Positions 9,358 to 18,062 of a DNA stretch of 64,000 bases are shown here, piece after piece; the first letter of the stretch is position 1, and each line of letters opens with the position of its first letter. The notes under the pieces were generated by a model. It saw only the letters and a program-made list of their open reading frames with translations. It was not told where the DNA came from and did not search any database. This stretch comes from Pseudoalteromonas luteoviolacea DSM 6061 (GTDB lineage: Bacteria; Pseudomonadota; Gammaproteobacteria; Enterobacterales; Alteromonadaceae), in the NCBI RefSeq assembly GCF_001625655.1, contig NZ_AUYB01000136.1, forward strand, positions 105,869 to 169,868, read 5' to 3'. Position numbers and translations under genes: made by a program.

Positions 9358-10817
9358 CCACGGTGGTTTATCAAAACTTTATTCATGGCGCATTTATCGC
9401 GAATCAATCTCAAGAAACATTTCCTGTTAAAAATCCAGCCACTGATGAAGTAATTTATCATGTTGAGGTCGCCGATGAATATGTTCAAGCTCGCGCAATT
9501 GAGAGTGCGAAACAAGGTTTTGCGATATGGTCAGCAATGGCGCCAGTTGAACGCAGCAGGATTTTAAACAAAGCGGTTGCGTTGCTTAGGGAGAGAAATG
9601 ATGAGTTGGCACGAATAGAAGTATTGGATACTGGAAAGCCGATTCAAGAAGCTGATTGTGTTGATATCCAGACTGGTGCGGACGTGATTGAATATTTTGC
9701 CGGTTTGGCCCCAACACAAGTTGGTACTCAACAGCCAGTGGGCAGTGACTTTTTTTACACTCGTAAGGAACCTTTGGGTATTTGTGCGGGTATCGGCGCA
9801 TGGAATTACCCCTTGCAAATAGCTTGCTGGAAGTCAGGTCCAGCACTTGCGACAGGTAATAGTTTAATATTCAAACCATCTGAAGAAACACCGTTGGGTG
9901 CTATTAAGCTAGCCGAAATTTTTATCGAAGCAGGCATGCCTCCGGGTGTATTTAACGTTGTGCAAGGCGCAGCAGAAGTAGGCCAGTGGCTGACCTCTGA
10001 ACCTAATATTGAAAAAGTCTCTTTTACTGGCGAAGTAGGTACCGGAAAACATGTAATGCATAGCGCAGCGTCCAATCTCAAAGACGTGACGATGGAACTA
10101 GGAGGTAAGTCTCCACTTATCGTATTTGAAGATGCCGATGTATCAGAGGCTGTCAGTGCGGCGATGTTAGGTAACTTTTATACGCAAGGTGAAATATGCA
10201 CCAACTGCACAAGAGTGTACGTTCATAAAGGAATCTATCAGCCATTTATCGATGAACTTAAAGCGCGTACTGAAAAAAATATCATTGCAGGAAATCCACT
10301 TGAGCCACATGTAAACTTAGGTGCGTTAATTTCCAAAAAGCATCAGCAACTGGTTCTTAATTATATAGAAATAGGTAAAAATGAAGGCGCCACTCTTTTG
10401 ACCGGAGGTCATGCCTTATCGCCACAATCTGCTCCAAATGGATACTTTGTCGCGCCGACTATTTTCGTTGACTGCACCGACGATATGACCATCGTAAAAG
10501 AAGAAATATTCGGGCCAGTATTGAGCGTTCTGACATTTGAAGATGAAGAAGATGTAATTGCTCGAGCAAACGATACTGACCTAGGATTAGGTGCGGGTGT
10601 ATTTAGCTTAAATATTCAAAGAGCTCATAGGGTAATCCATCAGTTAAATGCAGGTATCTGCTGGATAAACAGCTATGGAAATTCTCCTGCCGAGATGCCA
10701 GTTGGAGGCTATAAACAGTCTGGAATTGGTAGAGAAAATGGTATCGAAACGCTCAACAGCTATACGCAGACTAAATCTGTGTATGTTGGTATGAGCAAGA
10801 TAGAAAGCCCATTCTAG
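9354..10817 (+). CDS. betB: Betaine aldehyde dehydrogenase BetB
   Basis: The 487-residue NAD(P)-dependent aldehyde dehydrogenase oxidises betaine aldehyde to glycine betaine in the cytoplasm. Visible family features are the catalytic Glu in M-E-L-G-G-K-S (E248), the nucleophile Cys in G-E-I-C-T-N (C282), the N-Y-P segment holding the structural Asn, and the closing E-E-I-F-G-P-V motif. Length and full co-linearity match BetB. GGAG lies 9 bases before the ATG inside the betI end. It is the middle gene of betI-betB-betA. Confidence 0.95.
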   Translation: MTTVVYQNFIHGAFIANQSQETFPVKNPATDEVIYHVEVADEYVQARAIESAKQGFAIWSAMAPVERSRILNKAVALLRERNDELARIEVLDTGKPIQEADCVDIQTGADVIEYFAGLAPTQVGTQQPVGSDFFYTRKEPLGICAGIGAWNYPLQIACWKSGPALATGNSLIFKPSEETPLGAIKLAEIFIEAGMPPGVFNVVQGAAEVGQWLTSEPNIEKVSFTGEVGTGKHVMHSAASNLKDVTMELGGKSPLIVFEDADVSEAVSAAMLGNFYTQGEICTNCTRVYVHKGIYQPFIDELKARTEKNIIAGNPLEPHVNLGALISKKHQQLVLNYIEIGKNEGATLLTGGHALSPQSAPNGYFVAPTIFVDCTDDMTIVKEEIFGPVLSVLTFEDEEDVIARANDTDLGLGAGVFSLNIQRAHRVIHQLNAGICWINSYGNSPAEMPVGGYKQSGIGRENGIETLNSYTQTKSVYVGMSKIESPF

Positions 10818-10825
10818 GAGGGCTT

Positions 10826-12478
10826 ATGTCTCAATTTGATTATATCATTGTTGGTGCTGGATCTGCTGGTTGCGTTTTGGCAAATCGCCTTTCAGCCAAC
10901 CCACAACATAAGGTCCTGTTACTTGAAACTGGCGGCTCAGATAAGAGCATTTTTATTAAAATGCCTACTGCGCTCTCTATTCCTATGAATACCGAGAAAT
11001 ATGCTTGGCAATTTCATACTGAGGAAGAGCCATATTTAAATAATCGCAAAATGCACTGCCCGAGAGGAAAGGTGCTCGGTGGATCTTCTTCAATCAATGG
11101 CATGGTTTACGTGAGAGGCCATGCAAAGGATTTTGATGAGTGGGAAAGTCATGGTGCTAAAGGTTGGAACTACCAGACCTGTTTACCCTATTTCAAAAAG
11201 GCGGAAGCATGGCTTTTGGGCGAAGATGATTACCGAGGCGGAAAAGGCCCGTTAGGTGTCAACAACGGCAACAATATGGTGAACCCCCTTTATCGTGCTT
11301 TTATTGAGGCAGGAAAAGAAGCCGGTTATTCGGTTACTAATGATTACAATGGAGAGCAGCAAGAGGGCTTTGGTCCGATGCATATGACTGTAAAGGACGG
11401 AGTTCGCTGTTCTACAAGCCGTGCATATCTGGATCCAATCAAAACCCGCAATAACTTGACTGTGGTAACTGGCGCTAAAGTAACACGAGTACTGTTAGAC
11501 GGTAGGCATGCGAAAGGTGTGGAATACGCTTTGGGTGATGCTTTAATTACCGCCAAAGCTGATAAAGAGGTTGTTTTGAGTGCTGGGCCAATTGGCTCGC
11601 CTCATATCTTGCAATTATCGGGAATTGGTGACTCAAAAATATTGGAAAAAGCGGCAATTGAAGTAAAACATCATTTGCCTGGTGTTGGTATGAATTTGCA
11701 AGACCATCTTGAGTTTTACTTTCAATATAGATGCAAACAGCCTATCACGTTAAACGGCAAGCTTGGACTAATATCAAAAGGCCTAATTGGTGCCAAGTGG
11801 ATTTTGAACAAGTCAGGGTTGGGAGCTACGAATCACTTCGAGTCGTGTGCATTTATTCGTTCTAAGGCTGGTGTCGAGTGGCCTGATATTCAGTATCACT
11901 TTTTACCCGCAGCAATTCGATACGATGGTAAATCTGCATTTGAGGGTCACGGGTTTCAGGTTCATGTAGGGCATAACAAACCAAAAAGTCGAGGATCCGT
12001 AACCGTTCAGTCAAATGATCCTGCGAAAGCGCCAAAAATTCAGTTTAATTATCTACAACATCAAGACGATATAGAGGGTTTTAGGGCGTGTGTGCGTCTA
12101 ACTCGAGAAATCATTTCGCAAGCGGCATTTTATGACTATAGGGATGGTGAAATTCAACCTGGAGAACATATTCAGTCTGACGAAGAGATTGACGAATTTG
12201 TGCGTCAAGCTGTAGAAAGCGCATATCACCCATCATGTTCTTGCAAAATGGGTGAGGATGATATGGCTGTAGTAGATTCTGAAACGAGAGTTCATGGAAT
12301 CGCAGGGCTTCGAGTTGTCGATTCGTCTATCTTTCCAACGATCCCCAATGGAAATTTAAACGCACCAACAATTATGGTTGCAGAAAAAGCCGCAGATATG
12401 ATCTTGGGGATTAGCCCTTTACCATCGTCTACCGCAAGCTCTTTTGTCCATCCCGACTGGCATCATCAACAACGCTAA
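10826..12478 (+). CDS. betA: Choline dehydrogenase BetA
   Basis: The 550-residue GMC-family flavoenzyme has the N-terminal FAD loop G-A-G-S-A-G and an N-terminal GMC signature around G-K-V-L-G-G-S-S-S-I-N-G. It has a second GMC signature (G-P-I-G-S-P-H-I-L-Q-L-S-G-I-G) and the C-terminal H-P-S-C-S-C-K-M-G and N-G-N-L-N-A-P-T motifs with the catalytic His and Asn. It oxidises choline to betaine aldehyde, usually membrane-associated and linked to the respiratory chain. AGGAGGG precedes the start, 8 bases after betB. Confidence 0.95.
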   Translation: MSQFDYIIVGAGSAGCVLANRLSANPQHKVLLLETGGSDKSIFIKMPTALSIPMNTEKYAWQFHTEEEPYLNNRKMHCPRGKVLGGSSSINGMVYVRGHAKDFDEWESHGAKGWNYQTCLPYFKKAEAWLLGEDDYRGGKGPLGVNNGNNMVNPLYRAFIEAGKEAGYSVTNDYNGEQQEGFGPMHMTVKDGVRCSTSRAYLDPIKTRNNLTVVTGAKVTRVLLDGRHAKGVEYALGDALITAKADKEVVLSAGPIGSPHILQLSGIGDSKILEKAAIEVKHHLPGVGMNLQDHLEFYFQYRCKQPITLNGKLGLISKGLIGAKWILNKSGLGATNHFESCAFIRSKAGVEWPDIQYHFLPAAIRYDGKSAFEGHGFQVHVGHNKPKSRGSVTVQSNDPAKAPKIQFNYLQHQDDIEGFRACVRLTREIISQAAFYDYRDGEIQPGEHIQSDEEIDEFVRQAVESAYHPSCSCKMGEDDMAVVDSETRVHGIAGLRVVDSSIFPTIPNGNLNAPTIMVAEKAADMILGISPLPSSTASSFVHPDWHHQQR

Positions 12479-12650
12479 ATATATAAAAAATTCGCCTTGT
12501 GTTGGTCTTTGGACTGGCACTGGCTTGCGAGGCGTGTCCATCGATTAGCTAGTTTAGAAAAATCGTAATGGAACAGTAAGCAAGTTTAATAATTACAACC
12601 TTAAACGGGAAAACACATGAGTTATTTTTATTTATTTTGGGAGGGCGATA

Positions 12651-13868
12651 ATGACCATTTGGCTTAGTGCAGGCGTGTTATTCACCCTACTATCAATTGT
12701 TTTTATTCTTTACAAATGGGGAAATGTCCAAGTTGTTGGCGTAACTCCCGTTAAAACTTTTACGTTCATCGCTATTTTGTTTACTTCGGGACTTGATGTC
12801 GGTTTGATCATGTTCCCTTTAACCGAGTTTGCAGGTTACGCAGACATAAGCGCAAGCCCAGAATATGGTTTTACTAACCCTCTAGCCATTGAGTTTGGGT
12901 TTTGGGGTTTTTTGATCTGGGGATTTTATTTCCTGACCTGTTTTTATTTCTGCGTAATCGAGCCAAAAGTAAAGTTCTTCGAGATCCCTTTGGTAAAACT
13001 TATTAATAATGTGGTAATTATTGGTACCTGTGCATTTACTGCATTTTTGCTGCTATCGAATTTGCCTTGGTATTTGCCAAGCGTAGGTGATGGCGAATCC
13101 ATAGTCGCTCTATTCTATCTAATCGTATTTATAGCTATATCAATTGCTGTCTACTCAAGTACAAATATTAAGTATGTAAGGCTACTCAGTGTCTCAACAA
13201 CTTGGGTTTTCATAGGCCTAATTGCACTTTTATGGATTGATGCTTTCGTACTGGGCGATAGTGCAATGGGAAACTATTTTACGAACCTTGCGCTGATGGG
13301 GGACTATTTTGCCAATATGCATCAGTTTGTTTTACCTATGAATGATTATCACGAGTTTTATCTATTTTGGTGGTTTGCTTGGAGCATTATGATTGGGCAA
13401 TTTACGGCTCGTTTTGTTGGCGGACTGAAGACTTATGAAGTTCTGGCCGCAATGCTCGTGTTCCCTTCAATTCCCATTGCAGCTTGGTTTGCTGTTTTAT
13501 ACCATTACCATGAGGCAGGGATTTCTACCGAAGGATTGACTAACTTTGCAATGGTGTTTGTGGGAGTAGTTTTTGTGATTAACTCTCTAGACTCACTAAT
13601 TCGTTTATACACCGATAATCTTGGACTTACTACTCAACGTTTGGGTAAACGTAAGTACATTGCGCTTAATATAGTCGCGCTATCTTTACTAACCTTATTG
13701 TTCCAACTTAATTTTTTGCAAATTCAATGGGTAGGCGCAATTGTTATTGCCATTTTCTTCGCATGTTTTGGATTCATAGTCGGCAAAAAGTTGCGCGCGG
13801 TTGGCGGAATTAAAAGTTCGCCAGAAGATAATGAAATTGATTTTAACAAAATAAAGACTGTCAGCTAA
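12651..13868 (+). CDS. Shortened BCCT-family transporter (choline/betaine uptake)
   Basis: The 405-residue protein of about ten membrane segments is clearly shorter than usual BCCT carriers (500-700 residues). Family landmarks are still there. One is the F-T-S-G-L-D-V-G-L stretch matching the F-S-A-G-M-G-I-G-L segment. Another is F-W-G-F-L-I-W-G-F-Y, matching the aromatic-box segment with Trp, Trp and Tyr preserved. A third is F-W-W-F-A-W followed by G-Q-F-T-A-R-F-V-G-G-L-K-T, matching the signature W-W-x-x-W-x-P-F-V-G-x-F-x-A-R. The start has GGGAGG upstream. Placement after betA implies choline or betaine uptake, but substrate and coupling ion are inference. It lacks the long C-terminal osmosensing tail. 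Confidence 0.75.
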   Translation: MTIWLSAGVLFTLLSIVFILYKWGNVQVVGVTPVKTFTFIAILFTSGLDVGLIMFPLTEFAGYADISASPEYGFTNPLAIEFGFWGFLIWGFYFLTCFYFCVIEPKVKFFEIPLVKLINNVVIIGTCAFTAFLLLSNLPWYLPSVGDGESIVALFYLIVFIAISIAVYSSTNIKYVRLLSVSTTWVFIGLIALLWIDAFVLGDSAMGNYFTNLALMGDYFANMHQFVLPMNDYHEFYLFWWFAWSIMIGQFTARFVGGLKTYEVLAAMLVFPSIPIAAWFAVLYHYHEAGISTEGLTNFAMVFVGVVFVINSLDSLIRLYTDNLGLTTQRLGKRKYIALNIVALSLLTLLFQLNFLQIQWVGAIVIAIFFACFGFIVGKKLRAVGGIKSSPEDNEIDFNKIKTVS

Positions 13869-13870
13869 TT

Positions 13871-14566
13871 ATGAAAAAGATAAATAAAATTGCATTGCTC
13901 CCATTGGCTCTATTTTCCGGACTTTCCATGGCCGATTTGAGTACGACTATAACTGCGGCATCAGACTACACATTTAATGGTGTAAGTCAGACTAAAAATG
14001 ATCCAGCTATACAAGGTAGCATCGACAAGTCTTTCAGTAATGGCGTTTATGTAGGCTCTTGGGCGTCTAACGTAGACTTTGGCGACACAGATATAGAATG
14101 GGATTTTTATCTCGGAAAGTACCACGAGTTCAACGCTACATGGAGTGTTGACTATGGTGTGGCTTATTACACCTATCATGGAGCAAGTGAGTCCAGTGAT
14201 GGAAATTATCCTGAAGCATATGCAAAGTTTGGTTATAACAACGCTCTAGGTAAAACAGAGTTTAACTTTTGGTACAGTTGGGATTATTTCGGCGTTGATG
14301 TGGGCCACACGATAGCGATGGTTGCGCATACTTTTGAAGTTGCACCAAACCATGCTTTGAGGGCGAGCTTCGATGTGTCTAATTCATTGGATGGTGACAA
14401 GTGGCTTTGGAAAGACAATGACAAGTCTTACTACCATTATCGATTGGCTTATCAAACGAGCATCGACGCATTTAACATTGAATTGGCTGCCGAGAATACA
14501 AACTTAGATATCGATACTGCTGATGAGCGTATCGTCTTGTCGGTATCTCGCACCTTCTCTATGTAA
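13871..14566 (+). CDS. TorF-family putative outer-membrane porin
   Basis: The 231-residue protein has a signal peptide (cleavage near S-M-A-D, about residue 21) and alternating beta-strand sequence ending in aromatic Phe-Ser-Met. It matches the small TorF / Gcw_chp porin family (T-A-A-S-D-Y-T-F-N-G-V-S-Q-T near the mature N-terminus is characteristic). It begins two bases after the transporter stop, so the two genes are co-expressed. I infer it lets choline or betaine cross the outer membrane. A strong hairpin follows. Confidence 0.8.
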   Translation: MKKINKIALLPLALFSGLSMADLSTTITAASDYTFNGVSQTKNDPAIQGSIDKSFSNGVYVGSWASNVDFGDTDIEWDFYLGKYHEFNATWSVDYGVAYYTYHGASESSDGNYPEAYAKFGYNNALGKTEFNFWYSWDYFGVDVGHTIAMVAHTFEVAPNHALRASFDVSNSLDGDKWLWKDNDKSYYHYRLAYQTSIDAFNIELAAENTNLDIDTADERIVLSVSRTFSM

Positions 14567-14574
14567 TACAGCCC

Positions 14575-14609
14575 AATGTCAGGTGCGTTATATCGGCGTA
14601 CCTGACATT
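14575..14609 (+). terminator. Terminator of the bet operon
   Basis: The ten-base stem AATGTCAGGT / ACCTGACATT is extended by further wobble and GC pairs and followed by a T-rich stretch (TTTTTCTTTT) a few bases on. It separates the bet operon from epmC. Confidence 0.75.
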
Positions 14610-14708
14610 AGTGATTTTTCTTTTGCGTTAGTGCCTGCAAATTTTTACTTTCACAACAAAAATCCGTACAATCATCGGCCATTGAATTACCGCGCTTTAT
14701 TGGCGTTT

Positions 14709-15263
14709 ATGCACGACATATCTGACCTTAAAAATATTTTTGACTCCCAGTTCGGCCAATCTCACAATACGCGATTGGTGCGAGGTGACGCTGAACCCAT
14801 TTACTTACCTGCAAATGATACCTGCGATTATCATCAAGTTGTATTCGCACATGGATTTTATGCCAGTGCGTTGCATGAAATAGCACACTGGCTTGTTGCC
14901 GGCGAAGCGAGAAGGTTGTTAGAAGATTACGGTTACTGGTATTGCCCTGATGGCAGAGATAAAGCGCAGCAAGCTGAATTTGAGAAGGTTGAAGTTAAAC
15001 CCCAGGCCATCGAGTGGGCACTCAGTGTTGCGGCTAGTTTTAAATTTAATGTGTCCGTTGACAACTTAAACGGTGAACAAACCTGCCGTTTTAGTTTTCA
15101 AAAAAATGTACATGATAAAGTGATTGCACTGATCGAGAATGGTTTCAATACTCGTACAGAACAACTTCTTAAAGCGCTGGCCGATTTTTATAAAACACCT
15201 TGGCCCTTAACAGCAGAACAATTTTCTTGGCATTGCCCTCAGGAGTTTGAAAATGTCGTTTAA
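14709..15263 (+). CDS. epmC: Elongation factor P hydroxylase EpmC (YfcM)
   Basis: The 184-residue protein is highly similar to E. coli EpmC: N-T-R-L-V-R-G-D-A-E-P-I-Y-L-P, F-A-H-G-F-Y-A-S-A-L-H-E-I-A-H-W with the metal-binding H-E-x-x-H, and G-Y-W-Y-C-P-D-G-R-D. It hydroxylates the beta-lysylated lysine of elongation factor P. The frame stays open further upstream to 14523, but the ATG at 14709 matches the family start. The longer version would run through the terminator hairpin and the porin end. No strong ribosome site is seen. It overlaps the next gene by 11 bases. Confidence 0.92.
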   Translation: MHDISDLKNIFDSQFGQSHNTRLVRGDAEPIYLPANDTCDYHQVVFAHGFYASALHEIAHWLVAGEARRLLEDYGYWYCPDGRDKAQQAEFEKVEVKPQAIEWALSVAASFKFNVSVDNLNGEQTCRFSFQKNVHDKVIALIENGFNTRTEQLLKALADFYKTPWPLTAEQFSWHCPQEFENVV

Positions 15264-16374
15264 GTTAGGTTTGATAGTTAACCCTGTTGCGGGGTTAGGT
15301 GGTGCAGTTGCATTAAAAGGCAGTGATGGTGCAGAGACAGCTAAAATAGCACTCTCGCTTGGTGCAGAACCAAAGTCAAATAATAGAACTAAGCTTGCGC
15401 TTGAGCAGTTGGTACCGTATCAGCAGAACATCGAGGTATATACTGCCTCTGGTGAGATGGGAGAGCGCATAGCCAAAGAACTTGGTTTTAGCACCCAAAT
15501 TATTTATCAATCAGAACTGGAAACAACACCCGAAGATACGGAGGCATTGGCTAAATTACTCGTTGAGCAAAAAGTCGATTTAATCTTATTTGCTGGAGGT
15601 GACGGTACTGCTCGAAATATTTGTGCAGTTGTAGAAGATACGGCACCCGTACTTGGCGTCCCTGCAGGCTGTAAGATCCATAGCGGGGTCTATGCCATAA
15701 CACCAAAAGCAGCTGGTCGAGTTGTTGAGATGCTTATTAATGGTGAGCTTGTAACCCTTGCTGATGCTGACGTGATGGACATAGATGAAACCGCTTTTAG
15801 GCAAGGAACTGTCAAAGCGAAACGGTATGGTGAGATGCAGGTCCCTAGTGAAGTTCGCTACGTTCAAAGTGTTAAAAACGGTGGTAAAGAAAGTGATGAG
15901 CTCGTACTAGCCGATATTGCTGCATACGTTATTTCAGAAATGGATGAAGATGAACGCTACATTATGGGCTCTGGTTCAACAGTAGCTGCAGTAATGGAAG
16001 AGTTGGGCCTTGAAAACACGCTGCTCGGTGTAGATTTGATTCAAGACCACGAATTGCTTGGTCAGGATCTGACCGCCACACAATTACTGGACATGACCCA
16101 AGATCAACCTACAAAGCTCGTAATTACGCTTATTGGAGGGCAAGGCCATATATTTGGACGTGGAAACCAACAATTAAGCCCTGCTTTAATTAGGCAAATA
16201 GGCAAAGAAAATATTGTAGTGATTGCAACTAAACGTAAGTTACAAGCATTAAACGGTCGCCCATTGATTGCAGATACTGGGGATCAAGCACTTGATGATG
16301 AATTGAGTGGATATATTAAAGTCGTCACAGGGTATAATGATCATGTGATGTATGCCGTTGGGCATCAAGAATAA
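15253..16374 (+). CDS. ATP-NAD kinase family protein
   Basis: The 373-residue protein opens with G-L-I-V-N-P-V-A-G-L-G-G and carries the diacylglycerol/NAD-kinase signature F-A-G-G-D-G-T-A-R at about residues 113-121, then V-P-A-G-C-K-I-H-S-G. This is the larger AcoX-like branch of the family, not the housekeeping NAD kinase NadK. The nucleotide substrate is unknown. The ATG at 15253 is chosen because AGGAG lies 7 bases upstream; a TTG at 15247 is too close to that site. It is sandwiched between epmC and yfcL in an apparent operon. Confidence 0.82.
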   Translation: MSFKLGLIVNPVAGLGGAVALKGSDGAETAKIALSLGAEPKSNNRTKLALEQLVPYQQNIEVYTASGEMGERIAKELGFSTQIIYQSELETTPEDTEALAKLLVEQKVDLILFAGGDGTARNICAVVEDTAPVLGVPAGCKIHSGVYAITPKAAGRVVEMLINGELVTLADADVMDIDETAFRQGTVKAKRYGEMQVPSEVRYVQSVKNGGKESDELVLADIAAYVISEMDEDERYIMGSGSTVAAVMEELGLENTLLGVDLIQDHELLGQDLTATQLLDMTQDQPTKLVITLIGGQGHIFGRGNQQLSPALIRQIGKENIVVIATKRKLQALNGRPLIADTGDQALDDELSGYIKVVTGYNDHVMYAVGHQE

Positions 16375-16387
16375 CTGAGGAGACAGA

Positions 16388-16666
16388 ATGTCATTTGAAA
16401 CCTATGTAGAAGCTGCGCAGCAGTTTTTTGATGAATTAGTTGATCGTGCAAATGATGATGAACTGTTTGCCGGTGGCTATTTGCGAGGTCACTTTGATCT
16501 AGCGGTAGGATATGCACAAGTTGAAGAATTGGAACTTGCGCCTGAAGAGCTAAACAATAAAATTGAAGAGAGTTTAGTAAAAGCTTACAAAAATGGCGAA
16601 CTAACAGAAGACGACAAAACACATGTCGTAAACATTTGGGAGCAAGTAAAAGCACTTGCTGCTTAA
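16388..16666 (+). CDS. yfcL: YfcL family protein
   Basis: The 92-residue acidic helical protein shares with E. coli YfcL the block D-E-L-F-A-G-G-Y-L-R-G-H and an E-x-S-L-x-K-A-x-x-x-G-E-L segment. The function is unknown. It lies 13 bases after the NAD-kinase-like gene with AGGAG upstream, and the epmC/yfcL proximity is conserved in other gammaproteobacteria. Confidence 0.85.
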   Translation: MSFETYVEAAQQFFDELVDRANDDELFAGGYLRGHFDLAVGYAQVEELELAPEELNNKIEESLVKAYKNGELTEDDKTHVVNIWEQVKALAA

Positions 16667-16672
16667 AGGTAA

Positions 16673-16702
16673 TAAGGGTGAACACTGAAGTGCTCGCCCT
16701 TA
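16673..16702. terminator. Bidirectional hairpin between convergent genes
   Basis: A 14-base stem (TAAGGGTGAACACT / AGTGCTCGCCCTTA, two wobble pairs) with a two-base loop sits between yfcL and the convergent transporter gene. It lacks a long T run, so termination strength is uncertain. Confidence 0.6.
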
Positions 16703-16711
16703 CAGTTACAT

Positions 16712-17938
16712 CTATAAAATCCATTTCCATACGACGAATAACAACGAAAACGCCACAAGGTAAACTAGACCCAATATTGACAACACCTTGACCGCTTTAG
16801 GTTGAGCATCATATATCTCTCCTTTTATTAAAGACAAATTGAGCCATGCAAAGAATGGCGTGGTTAAAAATGCCAGAGTCATTGCAAACATAAGCATATC
16901 TTTAAGGTTACCTTTAAAAAACAACACAACGACCATACCTAGCCCTGATTGCACAGCAATGATTGCGGATAAACTAAATCTATTCTGGTGCGGTTTAATG
17001 ATTTTAAGGGATTCATCAAGTGTTCTAGCATAGCCATCGAGTACCGTTAACGTGGTACCAAACATACATAAAAAAGCAACAACAGCTATGAGCCATCTGG
17101 CCCACTCACCAATGGTAAGCGCATACATATCGATAAGTTGTTTAGAGAAGGCGACACCTGCTAACTCAATTTTTTGAGCTTGACCGTATTGCAACAACAC
17201 ACCTAATACGAAAAACATTAACGCCAATAATAAGGTCACTCCATATCCGAGGTTAAAATCAAATAGGCTTTGTTTTCTGGTTAATTGATTGGCTTTTAAT
17301 TTTGTCTTTAACCAAAGTGAATTGATTGCGGAAATTTCGATAGGCGCCGGCATCCACCCCATAAGAGCGACCATAAATCCGAGCAATGCGAGCTCATAGG
17401 GAGATGGGGCAACTTCCGGTACGGAGTGTGCGGGTCCATTAGATACCGCCACGACGAGGGCTGCTGTGGTGGCGATACAAAGAAACACCATAATTACTTT
17501 ACTTGCGCTGTCTAAAAGCTTGTAATGGCCAAAAATTAGGATTGCTAAGCATACGGCCAACAAACCATAGCAGATCGTAGTGAGTGCAAAGCTCCAAGGC
17601 AAAATATATTGTAATAACGCCGCTGTCAGCAAAAGTACACCTGCTGAATTGACAACGGCGGCAAGTAAGTTAATAGCAACAAAGAGATAAAACAATGAGG
17701 GGTTTTTATCTTTATAACCTTTAACTAAGCTCTGCTTTGTGTGTAGCGTATATTCTACGCCAAACCTAAAAAATGGATATTTAAGTATATTTACTGCGAT
17801 GATTATCCACAGTAATTGCCAGCCAAACAGCGCTCCTGCTTGCGTGGCTGCTACGAGATGAGAGCCACCAACAGCTGCAGTAGCCATCAATACACCAGGT
17901 CCCAATGATTTGCTTTTTGATAATATTCCAGATAACAC
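16712..17938 (-). CDS. Divergent NRAMP-family transporter
   Basis: The 408-residue, 11-segment membrane protein begins with G-P-G-V-L-M-A-T-A-A-V, the start of NRAMP segment 1. The metal-binding D-P-G-N is replaced by G-G-S-H (residues 24-27). In segment 6 the usual M-P-H is M-P-A (W-M-P-A-P-I-E). The fold is recognisable but the canonical Mn/Fe ligands are absent, so the substrate may not be a transition metal, or binding differs. The start is GTG at 17938 with AAGGA about 8 bases upstream. It is transcribed alone, convergent with yfcL. Confidence 0.75.
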   Translation of the reverse strand: MLSGILSKSKSLGPGVLMATAAVGGSHLVAATQAGALFGWQLLWIIIAVNILKYPFFRFGVEYTLHTKQSLVKGYKDKNPSLFYLFVAINLLAAVVNSAGVLLLTAALLQYILPWSFALTTICYGLLAVCLAILIFGHYKLLDSASKVIMVFLCIATTAALVVAVSNGPAHSVPEVAPSPYELALLGFMVALMGWMPAPIEISAINSLWLKTKLKANQLTRKQSLFDFNLGYGVTLLLALMFFVLGVLLQYGQAQKIELAGVAFSKQLIDMYALTIGEWARWLIAVVAFLCMFGTTLTVLDGYARTLDESLKIIKPHQNRFSLSAIIAVQSGLGMVVVLFFKGNLKDMLMFAMTLAFLTTPFFAWLNLSLIKGEIYDAQPKAVKVLSILGLVYLVAFSLLFVVWKWIL

Positions 17939-18062
17939 GACGATTCCTTTTTTATTGGCTATGTTAACTTGTATGTAAATTTATCCAAGTAAAAATTAAC
18001 AAGCCGTTTTGAGCTGCTACATTATTACCTAATAAAGGCGCTTATCTGGTCGAATCTGACCC

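Noticed and set aside
14523..14708. 62-codon N-terminal extension of epmC
   Set aside because: It overlaps the porin 3' end and the terminator hairpin, and has no counterpart in EpmC; the ATG at 14709 fits the family.
16365..16730. 121-codon minus-strand ORF opposite yfcL
   Set aside because: Antisense shadow of a conserved gene; no ribosome site and no recognisable protein features.
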